From Aquibium microcysteis (lineage in GTDB: Bacteria; Pseudomonadota; Alphaproteobacteria; Rhizobiales; Rhizobiaceae), in assembly GCF_014495845.1 (NCBI RefSeq), contig NZ_CP061080.1:2779001-2843000 (forward strand): DNA of 64,000 nucleotides, given 5' to 3'. The position numbers and the translations under genes are program-made. Below, in pieces: positions 53,301 through 61,432 of this stretch (positions are counted from its first letter, which is position 1; the number at the start of each line of letters is the position of its first letter). The notes under the pieces were generated by a model. It did no database searches and had not been told where the DNA came from. It saw only the letters and a program-made list of their open reading frames with translations.

Positions 53301-55276
53301 ACGGCATCTATGCCGAGACCGCTTCAGGCAAGGTCGACGTGAAGCAGTATGGCGCCGTCACCTCGGTGCTCGACGGCATCTATGCCCGCAACATCAGCGG
53401 CGACTCGGTGACCGTGGATGCCACGGGCGACATCAGCTCCAGCACCCGCGCCGGCATCCAGGCCTATTCGGGCAGCGGCACGATCACCGTCACCTATGAC
53501 GACGGCACGGTCTCCGGCGCGCAGGACGCCATCCACCTCCGCACCTGGGGCACGCAGTCGGTCACCATCGGCAGCGACGGCAGCGTGCGGGGTGGCGCAG
53601 GCTTCACGGGCGTCTATTTCGAGCAGGCCAATTACAACAACCTCTACAACTACGGCACCATCGCCAGCGCCGACGGCATTGCCGGCATGGCCATCCAGGC
53701 CGACCGCGGCGAGACGGTGATCGAGAACTACGGCACGATCAGCGGCAACGTCGACCTCTATGTGTGGAGCAACACCTTCAACAACCACGCTGGCGCGCTC
53801 TTCAACATGGGCAGCCTCGTGAACCTGGATGGCGACACCCTCAGCAACTCGGGCACGCTGTCGCCGGGCGGCGACGACAACGTCTACACGTCGACGCTGA
53901 CGGGCATCCTCGTCAACGAGGCGACCGGCACGCTGCTGTTCGACGTCGACATGGACAACGGCACCGCCGACCGCATCGCCGTCTCCAACACCGCCTCGCT
54001 CGACGGCGACCTGCGGCTGAACTTCGTCAGCGCCGACGGCACGCCGGAGACCTACACCATCATCACCACGGCGAACGGCGCCACGCAGTCGCTGACCATC
54101 ACCAACCCCTTCGTGCTCGCCGGCGTCAGCACGGTGAACGGCGGCAACGACGTCCAGCTGTCGATCAACGGCTTCGACTTCTCGCCGGCCGGCATGGGCG
54201 ACAATGCCAGCTCCATCGGCAACGCCATCCAGGCCAGCATCCAGGGCCCCGGCGGGCTCGAGCCGCTGGCGGTGGCGCTGCTCAACCTCGGCTCCGTCGA
54301 GGAAGGCGAGGCCGCCCTCAACCAGCTGTCGCCCAACATCTACGTCGCCGACCAGATCGCCGCCGTGCAGGACATCGACACCTTCTCCGACGGCATGCTC
54401 AGCTGCCGCATGGCCGGTGGCGAGAACGCCTTCGCCGCCGAGGGCGAATGCGCCTGGGGCCGCGCCGTCTACAGCGAGTACGACCTGAACGCCGCCAATG
54501 GCGACCTGACCGGCTTCAACACCCGCTCCACCGAGATCATGGGCGGCGTGCAGATGGCGGTCGACGGCACGCCCTGGCGCCTCGGCGGCTCCATCGGCTA
54601 CCGCTCGTCCGACCGCGACGGCGACGGCGGCGCGTCGAGCAAGGGCGACAGCTTCTCGGCCGGCGCGGTCGTCAAGTACGCACCCGGCCCGCTGCTGCTG
54701 GCGGCCTCGCTCTCGGCCTCCCACGGCAGCTACGACACGCTGCGGCCGATCGCCTTCGGCAACTTCACCGACCTCCTGTCGGGCGAGACCGACGTGACCA
54801 CCGTCAGCGGCCGCCTGCGCGCCGCCTACACGCTGCAGACCGGCGGCTTCTACCTGCGCCCGATGGTCGACCTGTCGGCCACCTACGTGCGCACCGGCGC
54901 CTTCACCGAAAGCGGCGGCGTGGCCTCCATCAGCAGCAACGGCGTCGACAACACCGTGCTGGCGCTGCTGCCGGCGGTCGAGGTCGGCGGCCAGATCGAG
55001 CTCGGCGGCGACATGCTGCTGCGGCCCTACCTGCGCGGCGGCGTCGCCCTCTACACCGGCAACGACTACTCGCTGACCGGCGTCTTCAACGCCGACGGCA
55101 ACGCCGCGACGCCCTTCACCGTCGGCACCACCTCCGAAGACGTCCTGTGGACCGTCTCGGCCGGCGTCGACATCCTCAAGGGCGACATGGGCACCCTCCA
55201 GATCTTCTACGAGGGCGCCTTCGGCCAGGACACCACGATCAACGCAGGCGGCGCCAAGTTCAGCGTCAACTTCTGA
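50366..55276 (+). CDS. Autotransporter with a long beta-helical repeat passenger
   Basis: A 1636-residue type V secreted protein. Residues 1-50 form an extended signal (basic GRRAGRKHALLSG, hydrophobic core, cleavage near GEAQA). Residues about 60-1150 are some two dozen or more rungs of about 21-24 residues built on the theme GDGIYAYS/GIFAEN followed by VTVxxTGDI, a right-handed beta-helix. An autochaperone-like stretch follows (GTLSPGGDDNVYTSTLTGI). The last 280 residues are the membrane barrel, ending in aromatic Phe (GAKFSVNF). Cys occurs only near the passenger start and before the barrel. The ATG at 50366 has GGGGG about ten bases upstream; a TTG at 50333 is possible. Likely adhesion or biofilm surface protein. 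Confidence 0.92.
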   Translation: MNVFVARQGSSPSGGSAGRRAGRKHALLSGAALTTIFLCFGTPGEAQAACSIAGTTQTCTGLLGDGVVATNPVETLVITGVTGKIWPDNAGVNAIDFQSTGPITITSDTGNFETIAVDADGIYANSSGGTVTIDHTGDIVSDGGYGVRTLSQDNTSITLVGDIEGTLGGISAWSEFGDVGVSSSGGIASSGGKGIVVDAPNGDAELSGGGEIEAYGDGIVVQSFGANGDGSVIVGWSGAITSETAKGIYAYSALDSVMVVHYGAIDSYGDGIFAENRNTESVTVIHSGDIDTTRGDGRGIYAYSSMGQVSVTMSSGDITSANDGIFAENRSGASVSVDMTGTIDAGGKGVYAYSSTGAVTVNQYGALTSVGTGVFAQNYGSNTVTVDRTGNLTSTSGDGIYAYSATGMVDISMSGGDIDATGFGIFAQNYGGTAITIDLDGGITAGSDGIFASSATGNIGIEQDGVISAGGDGIFARTSNGGTVTIDRTGAITASGGKGIYAESTHGAIDIGSSGDITAGAEGIYAKAGGGGSITISLTGDILQSTTGISAMSADGAILIDMTGDIGASGRGIFAQSSNAAVTVNQYGTVQSGDDGIHATTTGDNDGVTIDQDGDITSTSGRGIYAFSADGSITITRAYGDISASDTGIFARNTSSGTIDITSYGTIDSTSGRGIFADSPDGVVNVRQYGAINSNGDGIYARTSGSGAGVLVDHTGDITSTNGRGIYAHTTDGPITITMASGDIDAYGDGIFAKSLSDDAIQITQTGDIFAGSAGIFAESAAGQISVTHVGVIEADSSHGIFASTNGTDKSVTVLQTGDVTSGNTGIYAYAKNGAVTVTVASGNIVAAGSGIFAQNVSEETVSVSQTGTIDAGANGFGVYAVSSSGAVVVNQYGAITSGLHGVFATTNGTNKSISIDRTGDITSDTGNGIYADTANGLITVTMASGDITAYESGIFAENGGGGGVTISHTGTIGAETKYGIYAETASGKVDVKQYGAVTSVLDGIYARNISGDSVTVDATGDISSSTRAGIQAYSGSGTITVTYDDGTVSGAQDAIHLRTWGTQSVTIGSDGSVRGGAGFTGVYFEQANYNNLYNYGTIASADGIAGMAIQADRGETVIENYGTISGNVDLYVWSNTFNNHAGALFNMGSLVNLDGDTLSNSGTLSPGGDDNVYTSTLTGILVNEATGTLLFDVDMDNGTADRIAVSNTASLDGDLRLNFVSADGTPETYTIITTANGATQSLTITNPFVLAGVSTVNGGNDVQLSINGFDFSPAGMGDNASSIGNAIQASIQGPGGLEPLAVALLNLGSVEEGEAALNQLSPNIYVADQIAAVQDIDTFSDGMLSCRMAGGENAFAAEGECAWGRAVYSEYDLNAANGDLTGFNTRSTEIMGGVQMAVDGTPWRLGGSIGYRSSDRDGDGGASSKGDSFSAGAVVKYAPGPLLLAASLSASHGSYDTLRPIAFGNFTDLLSGETDVTTVSGRLRAAYTLQTGGFYLRPMVDLSATYVRTGAFTESGGVASISSNGVDNTVLALLPAVEVGGQIELGGDMLLRPYLRGGVALYTGNDYSLTGVFNADGNAATPFTVGTTSEDVLWTVSAGVDILKGDMGTLQIFYEGAFGQDTTINAGGAKFSVNF

Positions 55277-55291
55277 TCGGGTAAAGACATC

Positions 55292-55325
55292 ACGGCGCAG
55301 GAGCGTGAGACCGCACCTGCGCCGT
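55292..55325 (+). terminator. Hairpin downstream of the autotransporter
   Basis: Perfect 10-base stem ACGGCGCAGG (55292-55301) and CCTGCGCCGT (55316-55325) with a 14-base loop, 15 bases after the stop codon. A short T-rich stretch (ATCGTTTCG) follows. Confidence 0.65.
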
Positions 55326-55337
55326 ATCGTTTCGCCA

Positions 55338-55420
55338 TCGTCCTGCGTCCTTCGAGGCTCGCTCCGCTTTCGGGGCGAGCCACCGGTCTCGCCCGTCCTT
55401 CGGACCCTCAGGATGACGAC
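55338..55420. repeat. Interspersed palindromic element (GGCTCGC...GCGAGCC type)
   Basis: Contains an inner stem GAGGCTCGC/GGCGAGCCA around CGCTTTC and ends in CCTCAGGATGACG, a sequence style frequent in intergenic palindromes of Hyphomicrobiales. Identity to a named family would need a genome-wide search. Confidence 0.55.
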
Positions 55421-55466
55421 CGTGGAGGTGGCTGCACCCGCGACCGCGCCCCCTTCCCTTCGTCAT

Positions 55467-55798
55467 CAACTCAGCTGCACTTGCGCATCTGCAGGCAGCA
55501 TCGAAACCCACCACGCAGCCTCCCTCATCGGCGTCATTCCGGGGCCGCGCAGCGGGACCCGGAATCCAGCGTGGTGACCGTTGCGGAAATACGCGGCGCT
55601 CGTGCCCCCGTCCAGGCCGCCGGTACTCTGGATTCCGGGTTCCGCTGCGCGGCCCCGGAATGACGTGCCACGCGGGCTGGCCGCATCGGGACGGACGCCG
55701 AGGACGAGGGGCTGGAGGCCTGCGCGCCCCCGCCTTCGTCATCCCGGAACGACGTCCGAGCGCAGCGAAGGACCACGTATCCGGGATCCATGCCTCGC
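55467..55798. repeat. About 332-base direct repeat, copy 1
   Basis: Starts CAACTCAGCTGCAC and ends at the ATCCGGGATCCATGCCTC element. It matches the segment 56189-56520 along its length with scattered substitutions and an offset of about 722 bases. It contains the large inverted repeat at 55531-55665. Confidence 0.8.
55531..55665. repeat. Inverted repeat (37-39 base arms), first copy
   Basis: Left arm 55531-55569 begins GCGTCATTCCGGGGCCGCGC; right arm 55628-55665 is its near-perfect reverse complement, ending GGCCCCGGAATGACG. About 58 bases lie between. The arms match a very common Hyphomicrobiales intergenic palindrome. Confidence 0.85.
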
Positions 55799-55910
55799 CA
55801 TCCGTCCCCGCGATCCGGTGCACGACGAGGCGTGCCACCGGCGGTCGGCGGCCGCTCCCGCCGCCGTCGCCGTCGTCACATCGTCCGGCGCCCTTTCGGC
55901 CGTCCCCCCG

Positions 55911-56105
55911 CCTTCGTCATCCCGGAACGGCGTCCGAGCGCAGCGCAGGACGACGTATCCGGGATCCATGCCTCGGCGCAGGTCATCGAGCGGGACGATG
56001 GAGAAGGAACGGTGCGTCGTCTGCACCGTCCAGCCACCCGACACCGCTCGAGGCATGGATCCCGGGTCTGCGCCTCCGCTCCGGCTTCGCCCGGGATGAC
56101 GAAGG
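55911..56105. repeat. Second palindrome type with inverted partner
   Basis: Forward unit 55911-55976 runs from CCTTCGTCATCCCGG to ATCCGGGATCCATGCCTCG. An inverted related unit lies at 56049-56105 (CGAGGCATGGATCCCGGG to CGGGATGACGAAGG). The forward unit plus the following 60 bases (55911-56035) recurs at 56455-56580. Confidence 0.8.
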
Positions 56106-56188
56106 TGAAGGAGGGCCGCGGCAAAGGCAAGGCAGGGGAACGCAACGGCGGCGCAGGCAGATGCAACGCCCCTCCAGACGCGCCCCCT

Positions 56189-56520
56189 CAACTCAGCTGC
56201 ACATGAGCACCTGCAGGCGGCATCGAAACCCACCCCCGCGGCCTCCCTTATCGGCGTCATTCCGGGGCCGCGCAGCGGAACCCGGAATCCAGAGTGGTGA
56301 CCGAGGCGGAAAGGCGCGGCGCTCGTGCCCCCGCCCCGGGCGCCGGCGCTCTGGATTCCGGGTTCCGCTGCGCGGCCCCGGAATGACGTGCCACACAGGC
56401 TGGCCGCATCGGGACGGACGCCGAGGACGAGGGGCTGGGGGCCGGCACCCCCCGCCTTCGTCATCCCGGAACGCGGCGTCGAGCGTAGCGAGACGCCGCG
56501 TATCCGGGATCCATGCCTCG
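56189..56520. repeat. About 332-base direct repeat, copy 2
   Basis: Second copy of 55467-55798, including a second inverted repeat with arms 56254-56292 and 56351-56388. Differences from copy 1 are scattered, so the duplication is not very recent or has been maintained by occasional conversion. Confidence 0.8.
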
Positions 56521-56591
56521 GCGCAGGTCATCGAGCGGGACGATGGAGAAGGTCCGGTGGGTCGTCTGCACCGTCCAGCCGGAGCCGGACG

Positions 56592-59500
56592 TCAGAAGAC
56601 GATGCCGAGCCGCATCTTCAGCGACCACATCATGACGTCCTCGAGCCCGAGCCCGGAGACGTCCGCGTCGAGACCGAACGAGGTGGATGCGTTGACACGC
56701 GCGGTGAAGCCGGCACCGAACCGCGCCGAGAGGTCGTCGAAGGCCTCCAGCGTCGCCGTCGTCTCCCCGCCGGAGAAGCGGTAGTCGGCATAGGCGGCGA
56801 CGTAGGGAGCCAGCGAGCGCCCCTCGCCGAGGTCGATGGTCGTTGACGCCTTCGCGCCGGCCGAGATCTTCCCGAAGTGGAACTTGCGGGCGGCGTGGGC
56901 GACGCTGGCGCTGTCGACATGGCCTTCCTGGTCTTCCCAGACGCCGGTGGCGCGCAGGCTCGGCTCGAGCGCGATCGCGCCGAAGCGCTGCATCCCGGTC
57001 ACACCCGCCGCGGCGATCAGGCGGTTGGCGCCAAAGCTCGTCGAGACCTGTCCCGACCGGACGTCATACAGCAGCGACGTCGCGGAGACCTGTGCATCGA
57101 ACCGCAGCCCGGCTTTCGGCCGCCAGGCGGCATAGACGCCGCCCGTGAAGCCGTCGCCCTCGAAGCGGGCACTAGCGTCGTCCTCGAAGTCCATCACCTC
57201 GTAGCCGCCGAAGACGCCCAGCACCAGACGGTCGTTCAGCCGGTAGCCCGCGCCGGCGAGCGCATTGACCTGCGTGCCTTCCAGATCGGCTTCGGTCGCA
57301 TTGACGTCCACGCCGGTCAGCCGCGCCGATCCCCAGAACGACCAGCGCGACGGATCGACCTGGTCGGCCGCGGCAGCCCCGCCGTCTGCGGCATAGGCGA
57401 AGAGACCGGGCAGCGTGCCGCCGGCCCGCGCGCGCACGGCCTTGCGGTCCTCCGTGGTCAGCGCCTCGATGGCGTCCGACGCAGGGGTCGCCAGCCGTCC
57501 CTGCTTGCCGAGCGTGATCCTGACGCCGTCGGAATAGGCCGTCACCAGCGGCGGCGTGTCGTTGAAGGCTGCGCTCGCCGCGTCCGAGACCGTCTCCACG
57601 ATCACCTCGCCGGAAACGATGGCGGAAGCCTCCGTCGCGGCGTCCGCGATCTTCTGGATGGCGCTGCTGTCGGACGCGGGCTCCACGTCGAGCGTGTAGT
57701 TCACGATCTGCTGCTCGACCGGAGGCGTCGTCCGGGCGCCGACAGTCGTCCGTACCGTCGGGATCGAAGCGTCGAAGCAGACCCGGAATTCATAGGTTCC
57801 GTCCTCCTCGGGGGTCCCGGTGAGCCTGCCGTCGGTATAGAGTTCGAGGCCCTTTGGCAGGATGCCGCTGCAGAGGGTTGTGGTCGCGGGGATGCTCGCC
57901 GTGATGGTGATCGAATAGACCATGTCCACCACCGCCGTCGGCAGCTTGCCGGCCGGCGGCGTCACCGTCATCTCCGGGCCGACGGTCACCTGCGCCACCA
58001 GCGGCTCTGCAGCCTCATGCGTCTCGTCGCCCTCCTGCGTGGCCGTGATCGCGCAGACGCCCTCGGCCGAGAAGGACACGGTGCCGTCCTCGATGGTGCA
58101 GGGCGCAGCGCCCTGGCCCGCGCCGTTGCCGACGGACAGCGTGACCGGGAGACCGGAATCGGATTCGGCCGTCACGTCGAGCGTGCGGCCGACGATCGCG
58201 GTGTCGGGGATGTCGGAGGTGAACGAGATCATCTGCGCGATCTTTCCGCCCGGTTGCGGCGCCTTCACCGTCACGGTCACGGTGTCGGCCTCGTCGCTGT
58301 AGGACATGCCGTCATGGACGCTGAGCGAGAAGGTCAGCACCACGTCCTCGTCGCCCGGCGCGAGCGTCGGGGCGGTGAAGGTCTGCTTGTCGCCGGTGCC
58401 GCTGCTCTCCAGGGTCACGTCCGGCCCGGCAGTCTGCTTCCAGGCGTAGTTGAGCGGGTCCTCCTCGGGATCGCTCGAGCCGGAACCGTCGAGCGTGACC
58501 GTCGCGCCCGATTCCACCTCCTGGTCCTCGCCCGCATCGGCGAGCGGCGGCTGGTTCGATTCCATCACGGAGATCGTCACCGTGTCGGGCTCGCTGTCCT
58601 CGGTGCCGTCGTTGACGACGAGCGAGAAGGTGAGATCGCTCGGCTGGTCCGGTGCGGTGAAGGTCGGCTGCGCGGCCGTGGCGTCGGACAGCGTGACCGT
58701 CGTGCCATCCGTCTGCGTCCACAGATAAGTCAGGTCGTCGCCGTCCTCGTCGCCCGAACCCGAACCGTCGAGACTGACGAAGGCGCCCGGCAGGACGCCG
58801 CGCAGGCCGGTGCCGGCCGACGCGACCGGCCGCGTGTTCGCACCGGCGACGGTGACGACCACCTCGTCCGCCTCGCTGTCGGCGAGCCCGTCGTTCATCA
58901 CCAGCGAGAAGGTGAGCGCGCCCGCCTTGGCCGGCGCGGTGAAGCGCGGCGCCTTGCCGGTGGCGCTCGACAGCGTCACCGTCTCGCCGCCGGTCTGCGT
59001 CCAGAGATAGGTCAGGTCGTCGCCGTCGGCATCGCTCGAAGCCGAGCCGTCGAGCGTCACCTCGTCGCCCGGCTGGACCACCTGGTCGTCGCCGGCATCG
59101 GCGACCGGCGCCAGATTGTCCTCCGTGTCGTAGGGCATGACGTATTCGTAGGGCATTGCGAAGCGGTAGGCGCCGCGCTTGCGCCCGTCGGCAGGCACAT
59201 CGACGAAGAAATCGAGGTTCATCCCCTCGTCAGAATAGTAGGCATCATCCCCGGTCTCGGCGCCGTCCTGCGAGGTGATGGTGACGTGGCTGGCGTCGAT
59301 GCCCAGACAGGAAGCAAGAACTTCGCTCGTGAACGCGTTGCCGACGAGGACGTAGGTAGAGGAGGTCTCTCCGTTTATCGAATAGGCCGCCCCCCCCGCG
59401 ATGTATCGCTGCTGTTCATGACGCATCCAGATGCCGGCGGTTGGGGCGCCGTTGTTCGGAAGGTGCTGTAGTTCAATCGAGCAGGAGCCGATCCTCGCGG

Positions 59501-61058
59501 ATGTCATGATGCGCCCTGCCTGCGACAGCGCCCCCTGCGCGCCGGCCGGTGCCTTGACGGTGACGACCACCTCGTCCGCCTCGCTGTCGGCGAGCCCGTC
59601 GTTCATCACCAGCGAGAAGGTGAGCGCGCCCGCCTTGGCCGGCGCGGTGAAGCGCGGCGCCTTGCCGGTGGCGCTCGACAGCGTCACCGTCTCGCCGCCG
59701 GTCTGCGTCCAGAGATAGGTCAGGTCGTCGCCGTCGGCATCGCTCGAAGCCGAGCCGTCGAGCGTCACCTCGTCGCCCGGCTGCACCTCCTGGTCGTCGC
59801 CGGCATCGGCGACCGGCGCCACGTTCTCCGACGCCCGGCCCGGCACGCTGTCGGTACCCGGCAGGTTGAAGCTGTAGGCACCGGCCTTGCGGCCCGCCGC
59901 CGGAACGGAAACGACGAAGTCGAGATTCATCCCATCGTCGACGAAATAGGCATTGTCCCCCACCTCCGCGCCATTCTGCGACAAGATCGTGACGTCGTCG
60001 ACATCGACGTCGAGGCAGGTAGCGATCATCTCCTCGGTGATGGCAGTCGAGGTGTAGGAACGCGTCTCCCCTTCTTCGGTGCTGTAAGCTGCTCCGCCGG
60101 CGATACCGATGTGATTGGCGTCGCCCGAGTACAGGTCGATCGCGGCGGCACGCAACTCGCCATCCACGTGGTGCAGGATTAGGACAAAGCACGTGCCGAT
60201 CGTCGTGGAACGCTCCACCGGCCCCGACTGCGACAGCGCCCCCTGCGCGCCGGCCGGTGCCTTGACCGTGACCGTCACCTCGTCCGCCTCGCTGTCGACG
60301 AGCCCGTCGTCGACCACCAGCGAGAAGGTCAGCACCGCGTCCTGCGCGCCCGGGGCGAGCGTCGGCGCCGTGAAGGTCGGCCTCTGCGCCGTCCCGTCCG
60401 ACAGAGCGACCTTTTCCCCGCCCGTCTGGACCCAGGTGAAGGCGAGCTTGTCCTGTCCGCCGGTGCCCGCGCCGTCGAGCGTCACCTCCTCACCCGACGC
60501 GACCTCCTGGTCGTCGCCGGCATCGGCGACGGGCATGTCGTAGGGCTCCGGAACCGTGTCCGTTCCAGGCAGGCTGAAGCTGTAGGACCCCGCCTGCCGC
60601 GCGCCCGCCGGGACGAGGACGACGAAGTCGAGATTCATCCCCTCGTCGACGTAATACGCATTGTCCCCTTCCTCGGCGCCGTTCTGCGACACGATCGTGA
60701 CGTCGTCGACCTCGACGCCGAGACAGGTGGCGATCATCTGTTCGGTGATGGCGGTCGAGGTGTAGGGACGCGTCTCCTCTTGTTCGGTGACATAGGAAGC
60801 GCCGCCGGCGGTACCGAGCTGGGTGAAGCCGTCCGCGTAGAGGTCGATCATGGCGGCACGCTGCACGCCCTCCACGAAGTGCTGGACGTGGATACTGCAC
60901 GTGCCGAGCGTCGTTATCCGTTCGTCGACGGCCTCCGACTCCGACAGCGTCCCGGCGATGGCCGGCGTCGCGATCCCGACCAAGGTCAGAAACGCCGCCG
61001 CAACGGCCCCCGCGCGCCTTGCCGCACTGCACACGTCCAGGATCGAATAGTGGCTCAC
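56592..61058 (-). CDS. Autotransporter with three copies of an unrecognised Cys-containing domain alternating with PKD/Ig-like domains
   Basis: A 1488-residue predicted surface protein. The signal peptide ends near residue 36 (VGIATPAIAG). Three copies of an about 125-residue domain (residues roughly 46-172, 283-410, 525-655) share GTCSIxLQH, AGGAAYS, TSTAITEEMIATCLGV, SQNGAExGDNAYY and GMNLDFVVxVPA, each with a conserved Cys pair. They alternate with PKD-like units (ADAGDDQEVQPGDEVTLDG), with two further PKD-like units, an Ig-like segment and a putative-Ig domain (ILPKGLELYTDGRLTGTP) after. The last 250 residues are an autotransporter barrel ending RLGIVF. The GTG at 61058 follows GGGGA. It is divergent from the LuxR-hydrolase gene. 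Confidence 0.88.
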   Translation of the reverse strand: MSHYSILDVCSAARRAGAVAAAFLTLVGIATPAIAGTLSESEAVDERITTLGTCSIHVQHFVEGVQRAAMIDLYADGFTQLGTAGGASYVTEQEETRPYTSTAITEQMIATCLGVEVDDVTIVSQNGAEEGDNAYYVDEGMNLDFVVLVPAGARQAGSYSFSLPGTDTVPEPYDMPVADAGDDQEVASGEEVTLDGAGTGGQDKLAFTWVQTGGEKVALSDGTAQRPTFTAPTLAPGAQDAVLTFSLVVDDGLVDSEADEVTVTVKAPAGAQGALSQSGPVERSTTIGTCFVLILHHVDGELRAAAIDLYSGDANHIGIAGGAAYSTEEGETRSYTSTAITEEMIATCLDVDVDDVTILSQNGAEVGDNAYFVDDGMNLDFVVSVPAAGRKAGAYSFNLPGTDSVPGRASENVAPVADAGDDQEVQPGDEVTLDGSASSDADGDDLTYLWTQTGGETVTLSSATGKAPRFTAPAKAGALTFSLVMNDGLADSEADEVVVTVKAPAGAQGALSQAGRIMTSARIGSCSIELQHLPNNGAPTAGIWMRHEQQRYIAGGAAYSINGETSSTYVLVGNAFTSEVLASCLGIDASHVTITSQDGAETGDDAYYSDEGMNLDFFVDVPADGRKRGAYRFAMPYEYVMPYDTEDNLAPVADAGDDQVVQPGDEVTLDGSASSDADGDDLTYLWTQTGGETVTLSSATGKAPRFTAPAKAGALTFSLVMNDGLADSEADEVVVTVAGANTRPVASAGTGLRGVLPGAFVSLDGSGSGDEDGDDLTYLWTQTDGTTVTLSDATAAQPTFTAPDQPSDLTFSLVVNDGTEDSEPDTVTISVMESNQPPLADAGEDQEVESGATVTLDGSGSSDPEEDPLNYAWKQTAGPDVTLESSGTGDKQTFTAPTLAPGDEDVVLTFSLSVHDGMSYSDEADTVTVTVKAPQPGGKIAQMISFTSDIPDTAIVGRTLDVTAESDSGLPVTLSVGNGAGQGAAPCTIEDGTVSFSAEGVCAITATQEGDETHEAAEPLVAQVTVGPEMTVTPPAGKLPTAVVDMVYSITITASIPATTTLCSGILPKGLELYTDGRLTGTPEEDGTYEFRVCFDASIPTVRTTVGARTTPPVEQQIVNYTLDVEPASDSSAIQKIADAATEASAIVSGEVIVETVSDAASAAFNDTPPLVTAYSDGVRITLGKQGRLATPASDAIEALTTEDRKAVRARAGGTLPGLFAYAADGGAAAADQVDPSRWSFWGSARLTGVDVNATEADLEGTQVNALAGAGYRLNDRLVLGVFGGYEVMDFEDDASARFEGDGFTGGVYAAWRPKAGLRFDAQVSATSLLYDVRSGQVSTSFGANRLIAAAGVTGMQRFGAIALEPSLRATGVWEDQEGHVDSASVAHAARKFHFGKISAGAKASTTIDLGEGRSLAPYVAAYADYRFSGGETTATLEAFDDLSARFGAGFTARVNASTSFGLDADVSGLGLEDVMMWSLKMRLGIVF
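58850..59112. repeat. 263-base near-identical repeat within the autotransporter gene, copy 1
   Basis: Encodes one PKD-like unit. By eye it differs from 59558-59820 at only a few positions (for example CTGGACCACC versus CTGCACCTCC). Confidence 0.85.
59558..59820. repeat. 263-base near-identical repeat within the autotransporter gene, copy 2
   Basis: Partner of 58850-59112, 708 bases away in direct orientation. Neighbouring repeat domains at the same level of homology are far more diverged in DNA sequence. Confidence 0.85.
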
Positions 61059-61117
61059 CGTGACCAGTCCCCAGTCGAAAGTCCCCGCCGGAGATGTAGC
61101 GATGCGGCCGCAGATGC

Positions 61118-61139
61118 GCATACCCACATTTGGGTATGC
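61118..61139. promoter_or_regulatory. Perfect 9-4-9 palindrome between the autotransporter and LuxR-hydrolase genes
   Basis: GCATACCCA (61118-61126), spacer CATT, TGGGTATGC (61131-61139). It lies 60 bases upstream of the autotransporter start and about 300 upstream of the regulator start. The rest of the 374-base divergent gap (61059-61432) holds no gene. Its size and symmetry suit a dimeric LuxR-type protein, and the divergent gene encodes one. Confidence 0.65.
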
Positions 61140-61432
61140 GACTGAAAAGGCGGACGAAATCGCGTCGGCCCGGCTGGTTCGCGCCCGCCCCTCGCGGCTG
61201 CGGCTGCGAGCCTGCCGCGGCCAGTGCAGCGCGGCCATGGCACCTGAAGCGCCGGGAACGCGCCGCGACCGCCCTGCGATGCCCGCGATTCCATCAGATG
61301 CCGCCGCGGTCGGCAGCCGTGCCGCAGCGCGGAGCCGTCGCCGAAGCGGGCTTAACCCTCTGTTAAGTATCCGGTTGACGAACCGATGAATGGCGGGCCA
61401 ATTACGGAAAGTTGGGTTTTCCCGGGAAGTTT

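Noticed and set aside
55338..56580. CRISPR array
   Set aside because: Repeats are long palindromes with irregular spacing and duplicated spacers, and no cas gene is in the window.
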